In this document: positions 1-8,601 of the stretch, piece by piece
Layout of the letters: every line of letters begins with the position of its first letter
Position numbering within the stretch: position 1 is the first letter of the stretch
Origin: Lyngbya aestuarii BL J
GTDB taxonomy: Bacteria; Cyanobacteriota; Cyanobacteriia; Cyanobacteriales; Microcoleaceae
Assembly: GCF_000478195.2 (NCBI RefSeq)
Contig: NZ_AUZM01000006.1
Location: 62,001 to 126,000, forward strand
DNA: 64,000 nt
Direction: 5' to 3'
Program-made: the position numbers and the translations under genes
Notes under the pieces: model-generated
Database searches by the model: none
What the model was told of the DNA's origin: nothing
What the model saw: the letters and a program-made list of their open reading frames with translations, nothing else

Positions 1-130
1 ACTGTTCCTGCTCGAAAAAATGACTCTGTTCTAGAAACTTCTCAATGTTTTGCCAATCCTGATAATCAATAATAACACCAACTGGACGCATTTTTTCATC
101 CAAAACCAGTCTCTTTTTGGGGGGGTGCAT
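1..130 (-). CDS. Phd/YefM-like antitoxin, N-terminal part (runs off left edge)
   Basis: An open frame starts at the ATG whose complement is at 128-130 and stays open to the window edge (43 codons seen). It reads MHPPKKRLVLDEKMRPVGVI and continues IIDYQDWQNIEKFLE. The basic start, a short strand with VGVIIDY, then an acidic/aromatic helix, resembles the N-terminus of small cyanobacterial Phd/YefM-type antitoxins, which bind their own promoter and neutralise a RelE/Doc-type toxin. The C-terminal toxin-binding half and any partner lie outside the window. Family assignment rests on general resemblance only. Its position beside a clear toxin-antitoxin pair is consistent. Confidence 0.45.
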   Translation of the reverse strand, partial: MHPPKKRLVLDEKMRPVGVIIDYQDWQNIEKFLEQSHFFEQEQ

Positions 131-210
131 ATTGTTCTCCAAATCCCAAGACAAAATTTAGCTTTTGAACGGCATTATCTATTATAATCTGTTCGGAGCG
201 ATGGCGTTAG

Positions 211-513
211 TTATTCTTTAACCTTGACAGACAACTCAAAACCCAAAGTATTCAACAGTTCAACAAAAGTATAGATTTCTGTTCCGCCACTTTGATCTAA
301 GATTTTTTTGAGTTTATCATAGTTTAAACGAGCTAAATTTGAAAGTTGATTACTCTGTATCTTAGCTTCAATTACATGACTCATAACCCTTAATAAAAGT
401 TCAGGTTCAGGGTTTTGTTCTTCTAAAGCAGCTTCTAAATATGCAGCAATATCTTCATCATCTTGTAAAGATTTAATTAAAAATTCATGGTAACTCAAAC
501 TTTTAGGTATCAT
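211..513 (-). CDS. HTH antitoxin of a type II toxin-antitoxin pair (addiction module antidote family)
   Basis: 100 aa. The pattern of an acidic N-terminal segment (SLQDDEDIAAYLEAAL) followed by a helix-turn-helix-like part (NQLSNLARLNYDKLKKIL) and a C-terminal strand (FVELLNTLGFELSVKV) matches the antidote family that partners short RelE-like killer proteins (COG3636-type). It would bind the toxin and repress the operon. It is the second gene: its start overlaps the toxin end by 11 bp, so the two are translationally coupled in the toxin-first order. A truncated copy of its 3' end lies 770 bp away at 974-1064. Family recognition is from sequence pattern; function is inferred. Confidence 0.75.
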   Translation of the reverse strand: MIPKSLSYHEFLIKSLQDDEDIAAYLEAALEEQNPEPELLLRVMSHVIEAKIQSNQLSNLARLNYDKLKKILDQSGGTEIYTFVELLNTLGFELSVKVKE

Positions 514-871
514 CTTGACTCCTGTAATCTATCCAATAGTCTATCGCTTTCCGAATATCATTCTGTTGGGTGCTTTTATCGCCACCGCAGAGAAGAATGA
601 CAAGGGTTGACCCAATTTGTCCAAAATAAACTCGATATCCTGAACCATAGTTAATTCTTAATTCACAAACCCCCTCTCCAACGGATCGATAATCTCCTAA
701 ATTTCCTAAAGCCACTCGTTCTAGTCTTAACTTAATTTTAGCTTGAGCTTTGCGATCGCGTAGTGAATTGTACCATTCATCAAACGGAATTGTACCATCA
801 GAGGTTACATAACGTTGAATTTCCCTCGGTTGTGCTTCCATAAATTCTATCAGAGTTGCTTCCAGTTTCAA
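503..871 (-). CDS. RelE/ParE-superfamily toxin (HigB-like addiction module killer)
   Basis: 122 aa, first gene of the pair. It shows the killer-protein layout: N-terminal helix, then DGTIPFDEWYNSLRDRKAQA, a helix with RLERVALGNLGDYRSVGEGV, the strand ELRINYGSGYRVYF, then the strand LVILLCGGDKSTQQ with a basic helix KSTQQNDIRKA. In this family the toxin is typically a ribosome-dependent mRNA endonuclease, and the Arg/Lys residues of the last strands are important. An 11-bp overlap with the downstream antitoxin gene supports one operon. The first ~15 residues (MKLEATLIEFMEAQP) may be an extension; the Met at residue 11 is an alternative start. Confidence 0.8.
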   Translation of the reverse strand: MKLEATLIEFMEAQPREIQRYVTSDGTIPFDEWYNSLRDRKAQAKIKLRLERVALGNLGDYRSVGEGVCELRINYGSGYRVYFGQIGSTLVILLCGGDKSTQQNDIRKAIDYWIDYRSQDDT

Positions 872-973
872 TATTACCGGAGTTTGAGGCGATCGCTTAA
901 ACGTGAAATAACTGTATTAAATTAACGTTTGATTAAAATATAATAAATGTGATAGTTTTTGGAAGCGATCGCA

Positions 974-1064
974 TTAGTTATTCTTAGACCTTCACTAACA
1001 ACTCAAAACCCAAAGTATTCAACAGTTCAACAAAAATAAAGATTTCACTTCCATCACCTTTTTT
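974..1064 (-). pseudogene. Truncated duplicate of the antitoxin 3' end
   Basis: This stretch repeats the last ~30 codons of the antitoxin gene at 211-513. A 38-base block (from 999 and from 229) is identical, and similarity continues into the downstream gcgatggc/gcgatcgc and ttagttattctt sequence. In translation the remnant reads EIFIFVELLNTLGFELLVKV followed by a stop. Upstream of it the frame dissolves into an unrelated Ser/Lys-rich stretch, and no start or toxin gene remains. It sits between the living pair and the STAND gene, so it is probably a relic of a tandem duplication or of an older module. Confidence 0.7.
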
Positions 1065-1094
1065 AGAACTTTTCTGAGAAGATATCATTATAGA

Positions 1095-4000
1095 TTAAAA
1101 GACTGGAGGTTGAACTAAATTACACAGTTCCTTGTCTTCTGTTTCCACTTTCGGGTTATATTGAAGATAATTGCCAATTTGATCACAAGCCCGTTCCAAT
1201 AAGCGATCAATATCAGAATTTTGAAAGAGTTTTTGAAAATCCAAATTCCAAACACTAACCCGGTTAGTCGCATCGATAGAAACCAGTTGACCATCAGGAC
1301 TAAAACCAACCCATTCAACCCGACTTGAACCTTCTTGTAGAGTCAATAATAGTGTACCTGTATGATCCCAAATTTTCACCGTTCCGTCTTCACTCGCTGA
1401 GGCGAGAGTCTCACCATCCGGACTAAAACTGACTTGATAAACGGCTTTTTTATGCGCTCCAATCGGAGTTAAAATCGAAATATCTTGCCAATTTCCATCT
1501 TGCGATCGCCAAAGTTTGATCGAACCGTCATCCGTCGCTGCTGCAATCAAATGATTATCAGTCGGACTAAAACTAACTGAAGAAAACTTGCGATTACTCG
1601 ATAATTTAGCAATCAATTTCCCATCTTGACGATTCCAAAGTCGTACAGTTTGATCTCGACTCGCTGAGGCTAAAATTCGACCATTAGGACTAAAACTCAC
1701 ACTGGTAACAGCGTCATCATGTCTGAGGGTATAAAGCAGTTTACCATTTCGTTGCCAAACCTTAACGGTTTGATCCTGACTTGCAGACGCAATTAACTGA
1801 CGTTCGGGCGATCTTTCCGGACTAAAACTAACATCATTAACCCCTTGTAAATGTCCGAGTAAAGTTCGTATTGGTTTACCATTTGTTTGCCAAAGTCGAA
1901 CAGTTTTATCGAGACTTGCCGAAGCCATCATTGTATCATCCGGACTAAAGCTAATTCCTGTTACCTGATCTTGATGACCTTGAACTGTTAACTGTCGAGT
2001 TCCTTGAGTTGGATTCCACAATCTAAATGTATTATTATCACTAGGTGTAGCAATCAGTTTCCCATCATGATTAAAACTCGCCCCCAAACCAAATACTTTA
2101 TAGTCAGGCTGAAAGACTTTTGGCGGAATATTTTCCATACTCCACAGTCTCACTGTCCAGTCACTACTCGCAGAAATCAGGGTTCGACTATCTGGGGTAA
2201 AACTTACCTGATTAACAGCACCTCCATGACCGATGAGAGTTGAGATTAATGTCCCGTCACTCGCCCAAAGTTTGACTTCACCGTTGCTACTCCCGGAAGC
2301 GATGCGTTGACCATCAGGACTAAAACTGATGTTATTAACGGGAGTTTGATGTTGTTTTAAGGTTTTAAAAATCTGGTAAGTTGAATCGTTGCGTTTCCAT
2401 AATTTTATTGTGTAGTCATCACTTCCCGAAGCGATCATTTCTCCATCAGGGCTAAAATTCACCGTCCAAACAGCATCACTGTGACCGTTTAAAGTCTGAA
2501 TTAGCTTTCCTTCAAGATTCCAAATCTTAATGGTTTTGTCTTTACTTGCTGATGCAATCAATTGACTATCTGGACTAAAACTGACACTCAATACAGAGTC
2601 TTGATGTCCGTTAAATGTTTTTAATAATTCACCTGTATTCCGGTTCCAAAGTTTAATGGTTTGATCTTGACTTGCTGATGCGATTAACTGACCATCTGGA
2701 CTAAATGTTACCCATTTTACTTCATTTTGATGTCCGCGTAAAGTCATGATTAAATCACCATCTCGACTCCAAAGTTTAATGGTTTTATCTTTACTCGCTG
2801 TGGCAATAATTTGACGTTCTAGAGATAAATCAGGACTAAAACTAACACACCAAATGGTATCTTTATGGTCGTTTAAAGTTTGGAGCAAGACACCCTTTTG
2901 ATTCCAAAGTTTAATGGTTTGATCTGAACTCGCCGAAGCAATTAATTGACCATCTGGACTGACACTTACACTTAAAACACTATCTTGATGATCTTGTAAA
3001 CGATTTCGTTCAGAGGTGAAATAAGTGGCTCTCCACAAATGTCGTAGAGTTTCTTGTGCGGATTCTGATAAGTTTTGATCATTCTTTTGTTCTTGTAATT
3101 GTTGACCTGCTCTGAGAATTTTCACATAAGCATCCAGTTGATTTTCTTCGACTAAACGTAAGAGTTGATAGGTGGCGTTTAACTTCGCTAAAGTGGTTTC
3201 TCTTTTTTGTTCTTCTACCTGAGCTTTTTGTTCTTTAGCTTCCCACCATTTACAAACAACTGTTCCCGAGAGAACCACCATCACCAAACTCACGAAAACA
3301 GAACCAATCGTTAACCATTTTTGAAGTTTTTTACGTTGTTCTCGTTCTTTTGTTAAGTCGGAGATGAATTTCGCCCCCTCTCGTTGACGAATAATTGTGA
3401 CTAAATAATCATGAACAAGTTGATAGTGATGTTCAGGTACTTTCTTCAGTAAAATCACTAATCCTGACTGGACAAAAATTTCCAAAACTAAATTTAGTCT
3501 TTCTAATTCAGCGAGGGGATATTTTGCTAAAACTTTTAATTCTCGTTCGAGATCTGTTCGAGTTTTCAGAGGACGTTTTTCATTTTCTTCAGTGAGTAGA
3601 TATAAGACGAGTTCGGCGGCTCGTTTATTGTCGCGTCCACAATCTTTAACAACATCTTCGAGATGATGATTAACAAGTTTTGCTTTCGGATTTTCACCGA
3701 GTTTGAGATATCCTTGAAGGCTGGTAATTTGTTCGGCTTGTAGTTGCGCTCCAACCACTTGTAATTCAATGGGTCTAACTTCTCCAAACTCCTCGGATAA
3801 ATCTTTAACCACTCGATTAATTAAGCGATCTTCTAATCTAAATGGAGTTTGTTCGGTAATTTTTTGAATCAGAGATTTAGCCTGATCAGGTTGCCAATTT
3901 CCCAGATGATAGAGAATTCTACGATCTAAAATATTATTGTCAACAATATCTAAATTGACTAAACGTTCATTACATTCTAGGAGAAAATGTAAACAGTCTT

Positions 4001-6044
4001 CGCGTAAAGCGAGAATAACTTTAACATAAGGAATATCAAGACAGGTTTTTAAAAAAGTATAAAATTCTTGACGTTCTTGAGGTTTTTGTAAGGTAAAAAA
4101 TAATTCTTCAAATTGATCAAAAATCAAAAGTGTAACGAACTCTCGTTCAGCATTCACCTGAAACTGATTAATAATATTTTCTTGAGTCTTAAATTGAGGT
4201 AGATTTTTAAAGGATTGAGTTTCTTCTAAAGTTTCAGTTAAATTTTTTCCGAGTTCTTGTATCCAATCTGTATAAACTCGTTGTAAAATGGGAATAACCT
4301 GACGAGAATCAATCGAATCTTGCTTAACAGTCGGAATTAATCCGGCTTGGAGAAGTGAACTTTTTCCTACACCAGACTGTCCATGAATAATCGTCAGTTT
4401 ATGGTCAGTTCGTTGAATCCGTTTGACTAAACATTCAATATCTTCTTGTCGAGGAGAAGCGGTAATTTCTGGTGCGACCATTCCCGGTGATTTATGGAGG
4501 GGTCGAGTTAAGTTGGTAACTTGTTGTTTAGGACGCAATCGACCCGCTCCGACAAAGGCTCGAAAGCCATATTGACCTTCAATTGCAAGTTGTTCTTTTT
4601 TGAGCGTAAATGCAACTAAATAGTCTTGTTCTTGAAAATAACTTTGACGAAGTTGAGATAATATTCCAATATAAAGCTCGGGATCATAATAGGGTTGACT
4701 AATTTCTTTGGCAGCTTCTAGAATTAAAATTGAAGCTTTAATATGACCTAAAAGTTGTTGTGCTTTTCCAAGTGAAAATAAATACCATCCTTTATGAAAG
4801 GAACGTTCCCAATCCAAAAAAGATTGTAAATCACCTGTAGACTGATCAACTGTTTTTTCAGCTTGATCCAGTAAATCTAAAGCTTTAGTCGCAAAGCGTT
4901 TTGCTCGCTGAAGATTGGCAGAATTTTGCCAACAGAAAATAATATTATTCGGTTGACATTTGGAAAGCTCAACTTCTGCTAAAAAACCATAACAACGAGC
5001 AGATCTAAAAAGATTCGCGTATTTATTGTGTAGCCATAAAGCATTAATTTTAGGTTGTTTTGCGACTAATTCTTCTAATCCTTTCCAGTCGCCAAGACGA
5101 TGTAAAGTATCTGCTAATAAGTTAATAAACTTAGCGACTAAATCGAGTCTTTTTGCAGCTTTGAAAGCATTCAGAGATCGCGAAAAATAATCTTTGGCTT
5201 GTAAACACGCTTGCTGATATTGAGTTCGTTGTCGAATCGCATGATTGAGCCACCATAATCCTAGATAAAAACATAAATTTCCTTGCTTTTCTAAGTCGCC
5301 GATTTGTTGCCATAAAATCAAACTTTGTTCATAATGTTGTCGAGATTCTTCTGTTGTATTATCAGAAACTCGACCCATGACAAACTCTAGACCTGCTTCT
5401 AATTCAGGATCTAACTGAATCCCTCGCTGTTTTAAAATTTTGCGTCCAGACTGAAGTTCAATTCGGCGAGATGAACCTGTTTCTAAATGAAAAGCGGTAT
5501 TTTCTAAAAAGAGATTTTCTTGAGAAGATAAAACGGCTTGAAAAACATCATTAACTGTAGATTTAAGAAATAAAATTAACTCATCTGTTTCAATCAAAAA
5601 TTCAATACTGGTGGCTCGATTATGCAAATCAGGAGCAACCCGAATCATTTTGTGGATCACTTCATCTGTCACCCACAAGATCAGAGGAAAAGAGAAGTTA
5701 TTCAACTCCTCAATATTTCGTTTAGCTGTGAGCAACAATTGATTCAAATCCACAACAGATTCTAGCCCAAAAACCATCACCGCATCGGGTTGATCTCCTT
5801 GTAGTTGATCGATTAAAGAGGTTAGTAAAGTTTGAGTTGTCGGTTCTAAAAAAACTTCTTCCCAACCGACTGAACACTGATTGCGAATTTGATCGACAAT
5901 ACGTTGAGTGACAACACTGTAACTACAACAGGCTAAAATCAGGGAAAATTCTCCCTGAGACAGCGTAATTGCACGGCTCAATTGCTGAACTGAATTTTGA
6001 TTATAAATTGTGATGGCTTCTGGTTGATAAAAATCAGACATCAT
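1095..6044 (-). CDS. Giant STAND-type NTPase with C-terminal WD40 double propeller
   Basis: About 1650 aa. Order: N-terminal alpha/beta domain (~1-175), helical TPR-like region (~230-490), STAND/AAA NTPase (~530-890) with Walker A GQSGVGKSS (~555) and Walker B LLIFDQFEELF (~640), one membrane-spanning helix (~910-932), a charged coiled coil, then 14 WD40 repeats from ~1017 to the end, enough for two seven-bladed propellers. STAND proteins oligomerise on sensing a ligand through the repeats; many act in signalling or anti-phage defence. No enzymatic effector domain is recognisable, so the membrane helix or N-terminal domain may be the output. The start at 6044 (MMSDFY) is preferred because AAGGA lies five bases before it; an upstream ATG at 6059 is possible. 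It overlaps the preceding ATPase gene. Ligand and output are unknown. Confidence 0.85.
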   Translation of the reverse strand: MMSDFYQPEAITIYNQNSVQQLSRAITLSQGEFSLILACCSYSVVTQRIVDQIRNQCSVGWEEVFLEPTTQTLLTSLIDQLQGDQPDAVMVFGLESVVDLNQLLLTAKRNIEELNNFSFPLILWVTDEVIHKMIRVAPDLHNRATSIEFLIETDELILFLKSTVNDVFQAVLSSQENLFLENTAFHLETGSSRRIELQSGRKILKQRGIQLDPELEAGLEFVMGRVSDNTTEESRQHYEQSLILWQQIGDLEKQGNLCFYLGLWWLNHAIRQRTQYQQACLQAKDYFSRSLNAFKAAKRLDLVAKFINLLADTLHRLGDWKGLEELVAKQPKINALWLHNKYANLFRSARCYGFLAEVELSKCQPNNIIFCWQNSANLQRAKRFATKALDLLDQAEKTVDQSTGDLQSFLDWERSFHKGWYLFSLGKAQQLLGHIKASILILEAAKEISQPYYDPELYIGILSQLRQSYFQEQDYLVAFTLKKEQLAIEGQYGFRAFVGAGRLRPKQQVTNLTRPLHKSPGMVAPEITASPRQEDIECLVKRIQRTDHKLTIIHGQSGVGKSSLLQAGLIPTVKQDSIDSRQVIPILQRVYTDWIQELGKNLTETLEETQSFKNLPQFKTQENIINQFQVNAEREFVTLLIFDQFEELFFTLQKPQERQEFYTFLKTCLDIPYVKVILALREDCLHFLLECNERLVNLDIVDNNILDRRILYHLGNWQPDQAKSLIQKITEQTPFRLEDRLINRVVKDLSEEFGEVRPIELQVVGAQLQAEQITSLQGYLKLGENPKAKLVNHHLEDVVKDCGRDNKRAAELVLYLLTEENEKRPLKTRTDLERELKVLAKYPLAELERLNLVLEIFVQSGLVILLKKVPEHHYQLVHDYLVTIIRQREGAKFISDLTKEREQRKKLQKWLTIGSVFVSLVMVVLSGTVVCKWWEAKEQKAQVEEQKRETTLAKLNATYQLLRLVEENQLDAYVKILRAGQQLQEQKNDQNLSESAQETLRHLWRATYFTSERNRLQDHQDSVLSVSVSPDGQLIASASSDQTIKLWNQKGVLLQTLNDHKDTIWCVSFSPDLSLERQIIATASKDKTIKLWSRDGDLIMTLRGHQNEVKWVTFSPDGQLIASASQDQTIKLWNRNTGELLKTFNGHQDSVLSVSFSPDSQLIASASKDKTIKIWNLEGKLIQTLNGHSDAVWTVNFSPDGEMIASGSDDYTIKLWKRNDSTYQIFKTLKQHQTPVNNISFSPDGQRIASGSSNGEVKLWASDGTLISTLIGHGGAVNQVSFTPDSRTLISASSDWTVRLWSMENIPPKVFQPDYKVFGLGASFNHDGKLIATPSDNNTFRLWNPTQGTRQLTVQGHQDQVTGISFSPDDTMMASASLDKTVRLWQTNGKPIRTLLGHLQGVNDVSFSPERSPERQLIASASQDQTVKVWQRNGKLLYTLRHDDAVTSVSFSPNGRILASASRDQTVRLWNRQDGKLIAKLSSNRKFSSVSFSPTDNHLIAAATDDGSIKLWRSQDGNWQDISILTPIGAHKKAVYQVSFSPDGETLASASEDGTVKIWDHTGTLLLTLQEGSSRVEWVGFSPDGQLVSIDATNRVSVWNLDFQKLFQNSDIDRLLERACDQIGNYLQYNPKVETEDKELCNLVQPPVF

Positions 6045-7389
6045 TGAGTTCCTTAGCATCAGCTAAAATTGGATTGATATCAAACCAATTTCCCTGACGA
6101 TCATCGCGATATTCAAAGACAAATAAACTTCGCAATAATATTTGATATTCATCCTCCCCCCGCACAGCTTTGTGTTGAGCGACTTGTTTAATCAGTTCCC
6201 ATTCATTCGGAGTAATCGCTTTACTCAATTCATTGCGACGTTCACTAATGACTCGCTCAATTAAACTATGAGAAAAAGGAGGATCATCTTTTTGAATACA
6301 GTTTGATACTAGAATTAACAAATTTCGCACATGACCCCCACTCACCTGACATAACCGATCTAAGGTTTTTGGCTCCTCAAAAATTTCTGGAATTAAACTC
6401 ATCCGTTTTTCCAGTTCAATATCAGGAAAAGCCCTCACTAAAACCATTTCTCGCAATAATTGTATTCCTTTCTCGCAAACGTTACCATTTTTTTCTGTGA
6501 CTCGCACCATCGGTAATAATTTTGCGGGAGAACCAAAGCGGTTACTCAAAGTTTCTTTATCGTTGGAAAAGGTTAAAATTAAAGGGATGGTATAGATCAC
6601 ATGACACTTGAGTTTGTTTAGTTGTTCCCCACGATCCACAAATAAATATTCGGGTTGAGTTCGAGTTGATAATTTCGGAGTATTATCAATGCGATCTAAA
6701 TTATCAATAATCACCACTAAACCCGCTTTTCCTTTCTGTTTCAGTTGTTTTTGAGCGGGTTCAATTAATTCTTTATTAATCGCTTCGATAATATTACTGA
6801 CTCTCGGCTCTAAATGTTGGCGTAATAACGCTCTGACATCCCGACTATTTTTAGCTTTTGCTGTAATTTCTCCAATCCCTAGAGAGAGAGAAAAGGTATC
6901 TTCCTCCGCACTCACACCCACCTCTCCCATCATGGGAACATTAGTTTTTAAACCCGTAATATCAGCATTTAAAAAACTCGCCGCATTTTTGAGTAAATTT
7001 TGCAAGAAAGTGGGTTTGAGACGAATTCCAGCCCCTTCTAAACTTTGACTAACTTGATGAGCAATTGCTAGTAAAATATCACTAATATCAACATCAGCCA
7101 TATCTAGATCTTGCGAAGACTCAAAATAAACAACATGAAAATTTTGTTGTTCTAATTCAGCTTGCAAACAAGATAACTCGGTTGATTTTCCACAGCCAAT
7201 ATGTCCAGTAAATAACTGACAAGTGGGTTCATCATCCGAAAACGTAATTGTTCGCCGTAGTTCTTTAATCACATGACTACCGCGTACACTTGCAAAATCG
7301 ATATAATATTGACGATCTTCAGGCTTCGACATATTCAACCTGTAGGCTGGACTACAAGCTCGAAAAAATTTCGCCAGATTGAGCATCAT
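6034..7389 (-). CDS. P-loop ATPase (AAA/KAP-like) partner of the STAND-WD40 protein
   Basis: 451 aa. Walker A is GHIGCGKST (residues 62-70) and Walker B is LVVIIDNLDRID (224-235). A region with KLLPMVRVTE and GGHVRNLLILVSN resembles the ORC/KAP-type sensor and lid parts, and the last ~80 residues look like a winged helix. No membrane segments are obvious. It is the first gene of a two-gene operon: its stop codon lies inside the start region of the STAND gene. The pairing suggests the two ATPases work together, for example as switch and sensor. A later Met at residue 20 (MSKPEDRQYY) is an alternative start. Specific function not recognised. Confidence 0.8.
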   Translation of the reverse strand: MMLNLAKFFRACSPAYRLNMSKPEDRQYYIDFASVRGSHVIKELRRTITFSDDEPTCQLFTGHIGCGKSTELSCLQAELEQQNFHVVYFESSQDLDMADVDISDILLAIAHQVSQSLEGAGIRLKPTFLQNLLKNAASFLNADITGLKTNVPMMGEVGVSAEEDTFSLSLGIGEITAKAKNSRDVRALLRQHLEPRVSNIIEAINKELIEPAQKQLKQKGKAGLVVIIDNLDRIDNTPKLSTRTQPEYLFVDRGEQLNKLKCHVIYTIPLILTFSNDKETLSNRFGSPAKLLPMVRVTEKNGNVCEKGIQLLREMVLVRAFPDIELEKRMSLIPEIFEEPKTLDRLCQVSGGHVRNLLILVSNCIQKDDPPFSHSLIERVISERRNELSKAITPNEWELIKQVAQHKAVRGEDEYQILLRSLFVFEYRDDRQGNWFDINPILADAKELNDV

Positions 7390-7618
7390 GTGTTGTTTCC
7401 CCCAACCAATTAAACACTATTTTTATTCTGCCTTCTCCGGGTTATTTCTGGACAATTGACAGAATCTCAGAGGCGTTCAACTCCTCAAATGAGCAGTGAG
7501 CGCCTAATCATAGCTTCAATTTTAACAACCTTGTCTCTGTCTGCTACTTGAAATATTTGCCAAGACCCTTCCTTAACAACACAAAGCCTGAAAATCAATC
7601 ACTCCGGTTCTCAACCCC

Positions 7619-7834
7619 TTAATCAAAAGTTACTTCGATCATCTGTAATAGCTTTCTCAGCCATTTAGACTTGGGGGGAACGGTAGTCGGGGTTGAACAA
7701 ATTCTGTCAATTAAACTCCAATCCATCTCACAATTATAGTCTTCAATCAAGCCAACTTGATCATGGATATATCGAGCAATTGACTCTGAATCACTCGACC
7801 AGAACGCATCATCTACATCTAACTTAATCATCAA
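7619..7834 (-). CDS. Small hypothetical protein, 71 aa
   Basis: I do not recognise this protein. It is acidic at the N-terminus (DVDDAFWSSDSESIARYIHD) and basic near the C-terminus (KSKWLRKLL), with no membrane segment. Support for it being real: a GAGGG stretch six bases before the double ATG, sensible codon use, and the same orientation as the ATPase operon downstream. It could be a small regulatory or antitoxin-like protein, but there is no partner gene beside it. Confidence 0.4.
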   Translation of the reverse strand: MMIKLDVDDAFWSSDSESIARYIHDQVGLIEDYNCEMDWSLIDRICSTPTTVPPKSKWLRKLLQMIEVTFD

Positions 7835-8176
7835 GCCCTCTATCCCTAGAATAATTTCTATCTGCTATTTATATTTTCTCAGAGTTTTTACAAAAAACCG
7901 GAAAACAGTGCAGATTATCTCTATCTTTTTGAGATAATAATTGCCGGGTGTTCCCCGTTATTTGCTAGATTGTCTTGGGGTTGATTCGTTATTTTTACCA
8001 TAGAATTATCATGAATATTGTGCTTTAAAGTTGTAAAAAAGTCAGTATAATTTACCAAGCTTGAGCCTCATTAATGTCAATATTCAGTAAAAACACTGAC
8101 ACATTAGATGTGATTGACAATGGCTAAAGTGTACCACCTTAGTCAAGATTACCTGCTTCTAAGGGTTAGCACCTAG
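7835..8176. other. Gene-free stretch
   Basis: AT-rich sequence between the 71-aa gene and the decayed frame at 8177. I see no supported ORF, RNA gene or strong hairpin in it. Confidence 0.5.
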
Positions 8177-8515
8177 AACCGATCCCCGCTCAAATGGCAT
8201 TTTTACAGACACAACAACGACAATGTGTGGGAGTTTGGACTTCTCGGATCAGAACAATGGACAGATCGACGCTACACATTACGTTCCGGCTTCTCCGGAA
8301 AAGAAGGAGGTGATCGAAAATTATCTTGAATTTTAGCTTGATCTATTCAAGGTGTGCAGCCGAGGATCGAATTAAGGATCAATATTGGCGCCCCAACTCG
8401 ACTGTTGATTGCAGATGCAGTCGCCGTGCGGCACATTGATGATGAGGGAAAAGCAAGTTTTGAAGAAATTGATCACCCCAATTGTAAAGAAAATTTACTC
8501 ACCATTTGTCTATAG
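8177..8515 (+). pseudogene. Decayed protein-coding remnant (two open segments in different frames)
   Basis: Two stretches read like real protein. The first, 8177-8329, contains WHFYRHNNDNVWEFGLLGSE and QWTDRRYTLRSGFSGKEG. The second, about 8350-8515 in another frame, contains GVQPRIELRINIGAPTRLLI, then ADAVAVRHIDDEGKASFEEI, and ends in a stop. Together they look like the C-terminal ~110 residues of one protein split by a frameshift, without a start. I do not recognise the family. It lies just upstream of the SLH gene, in the same direction. Confidence 0.4.
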
Positions 8516-8601
8516 ATTTTGATGCGGATCACGACTTCTACGATCTGGAAAAGAAAAACAATGCTTAGATCGTTAGATATAACCCGTATCCTCAACAAAT
8601 A

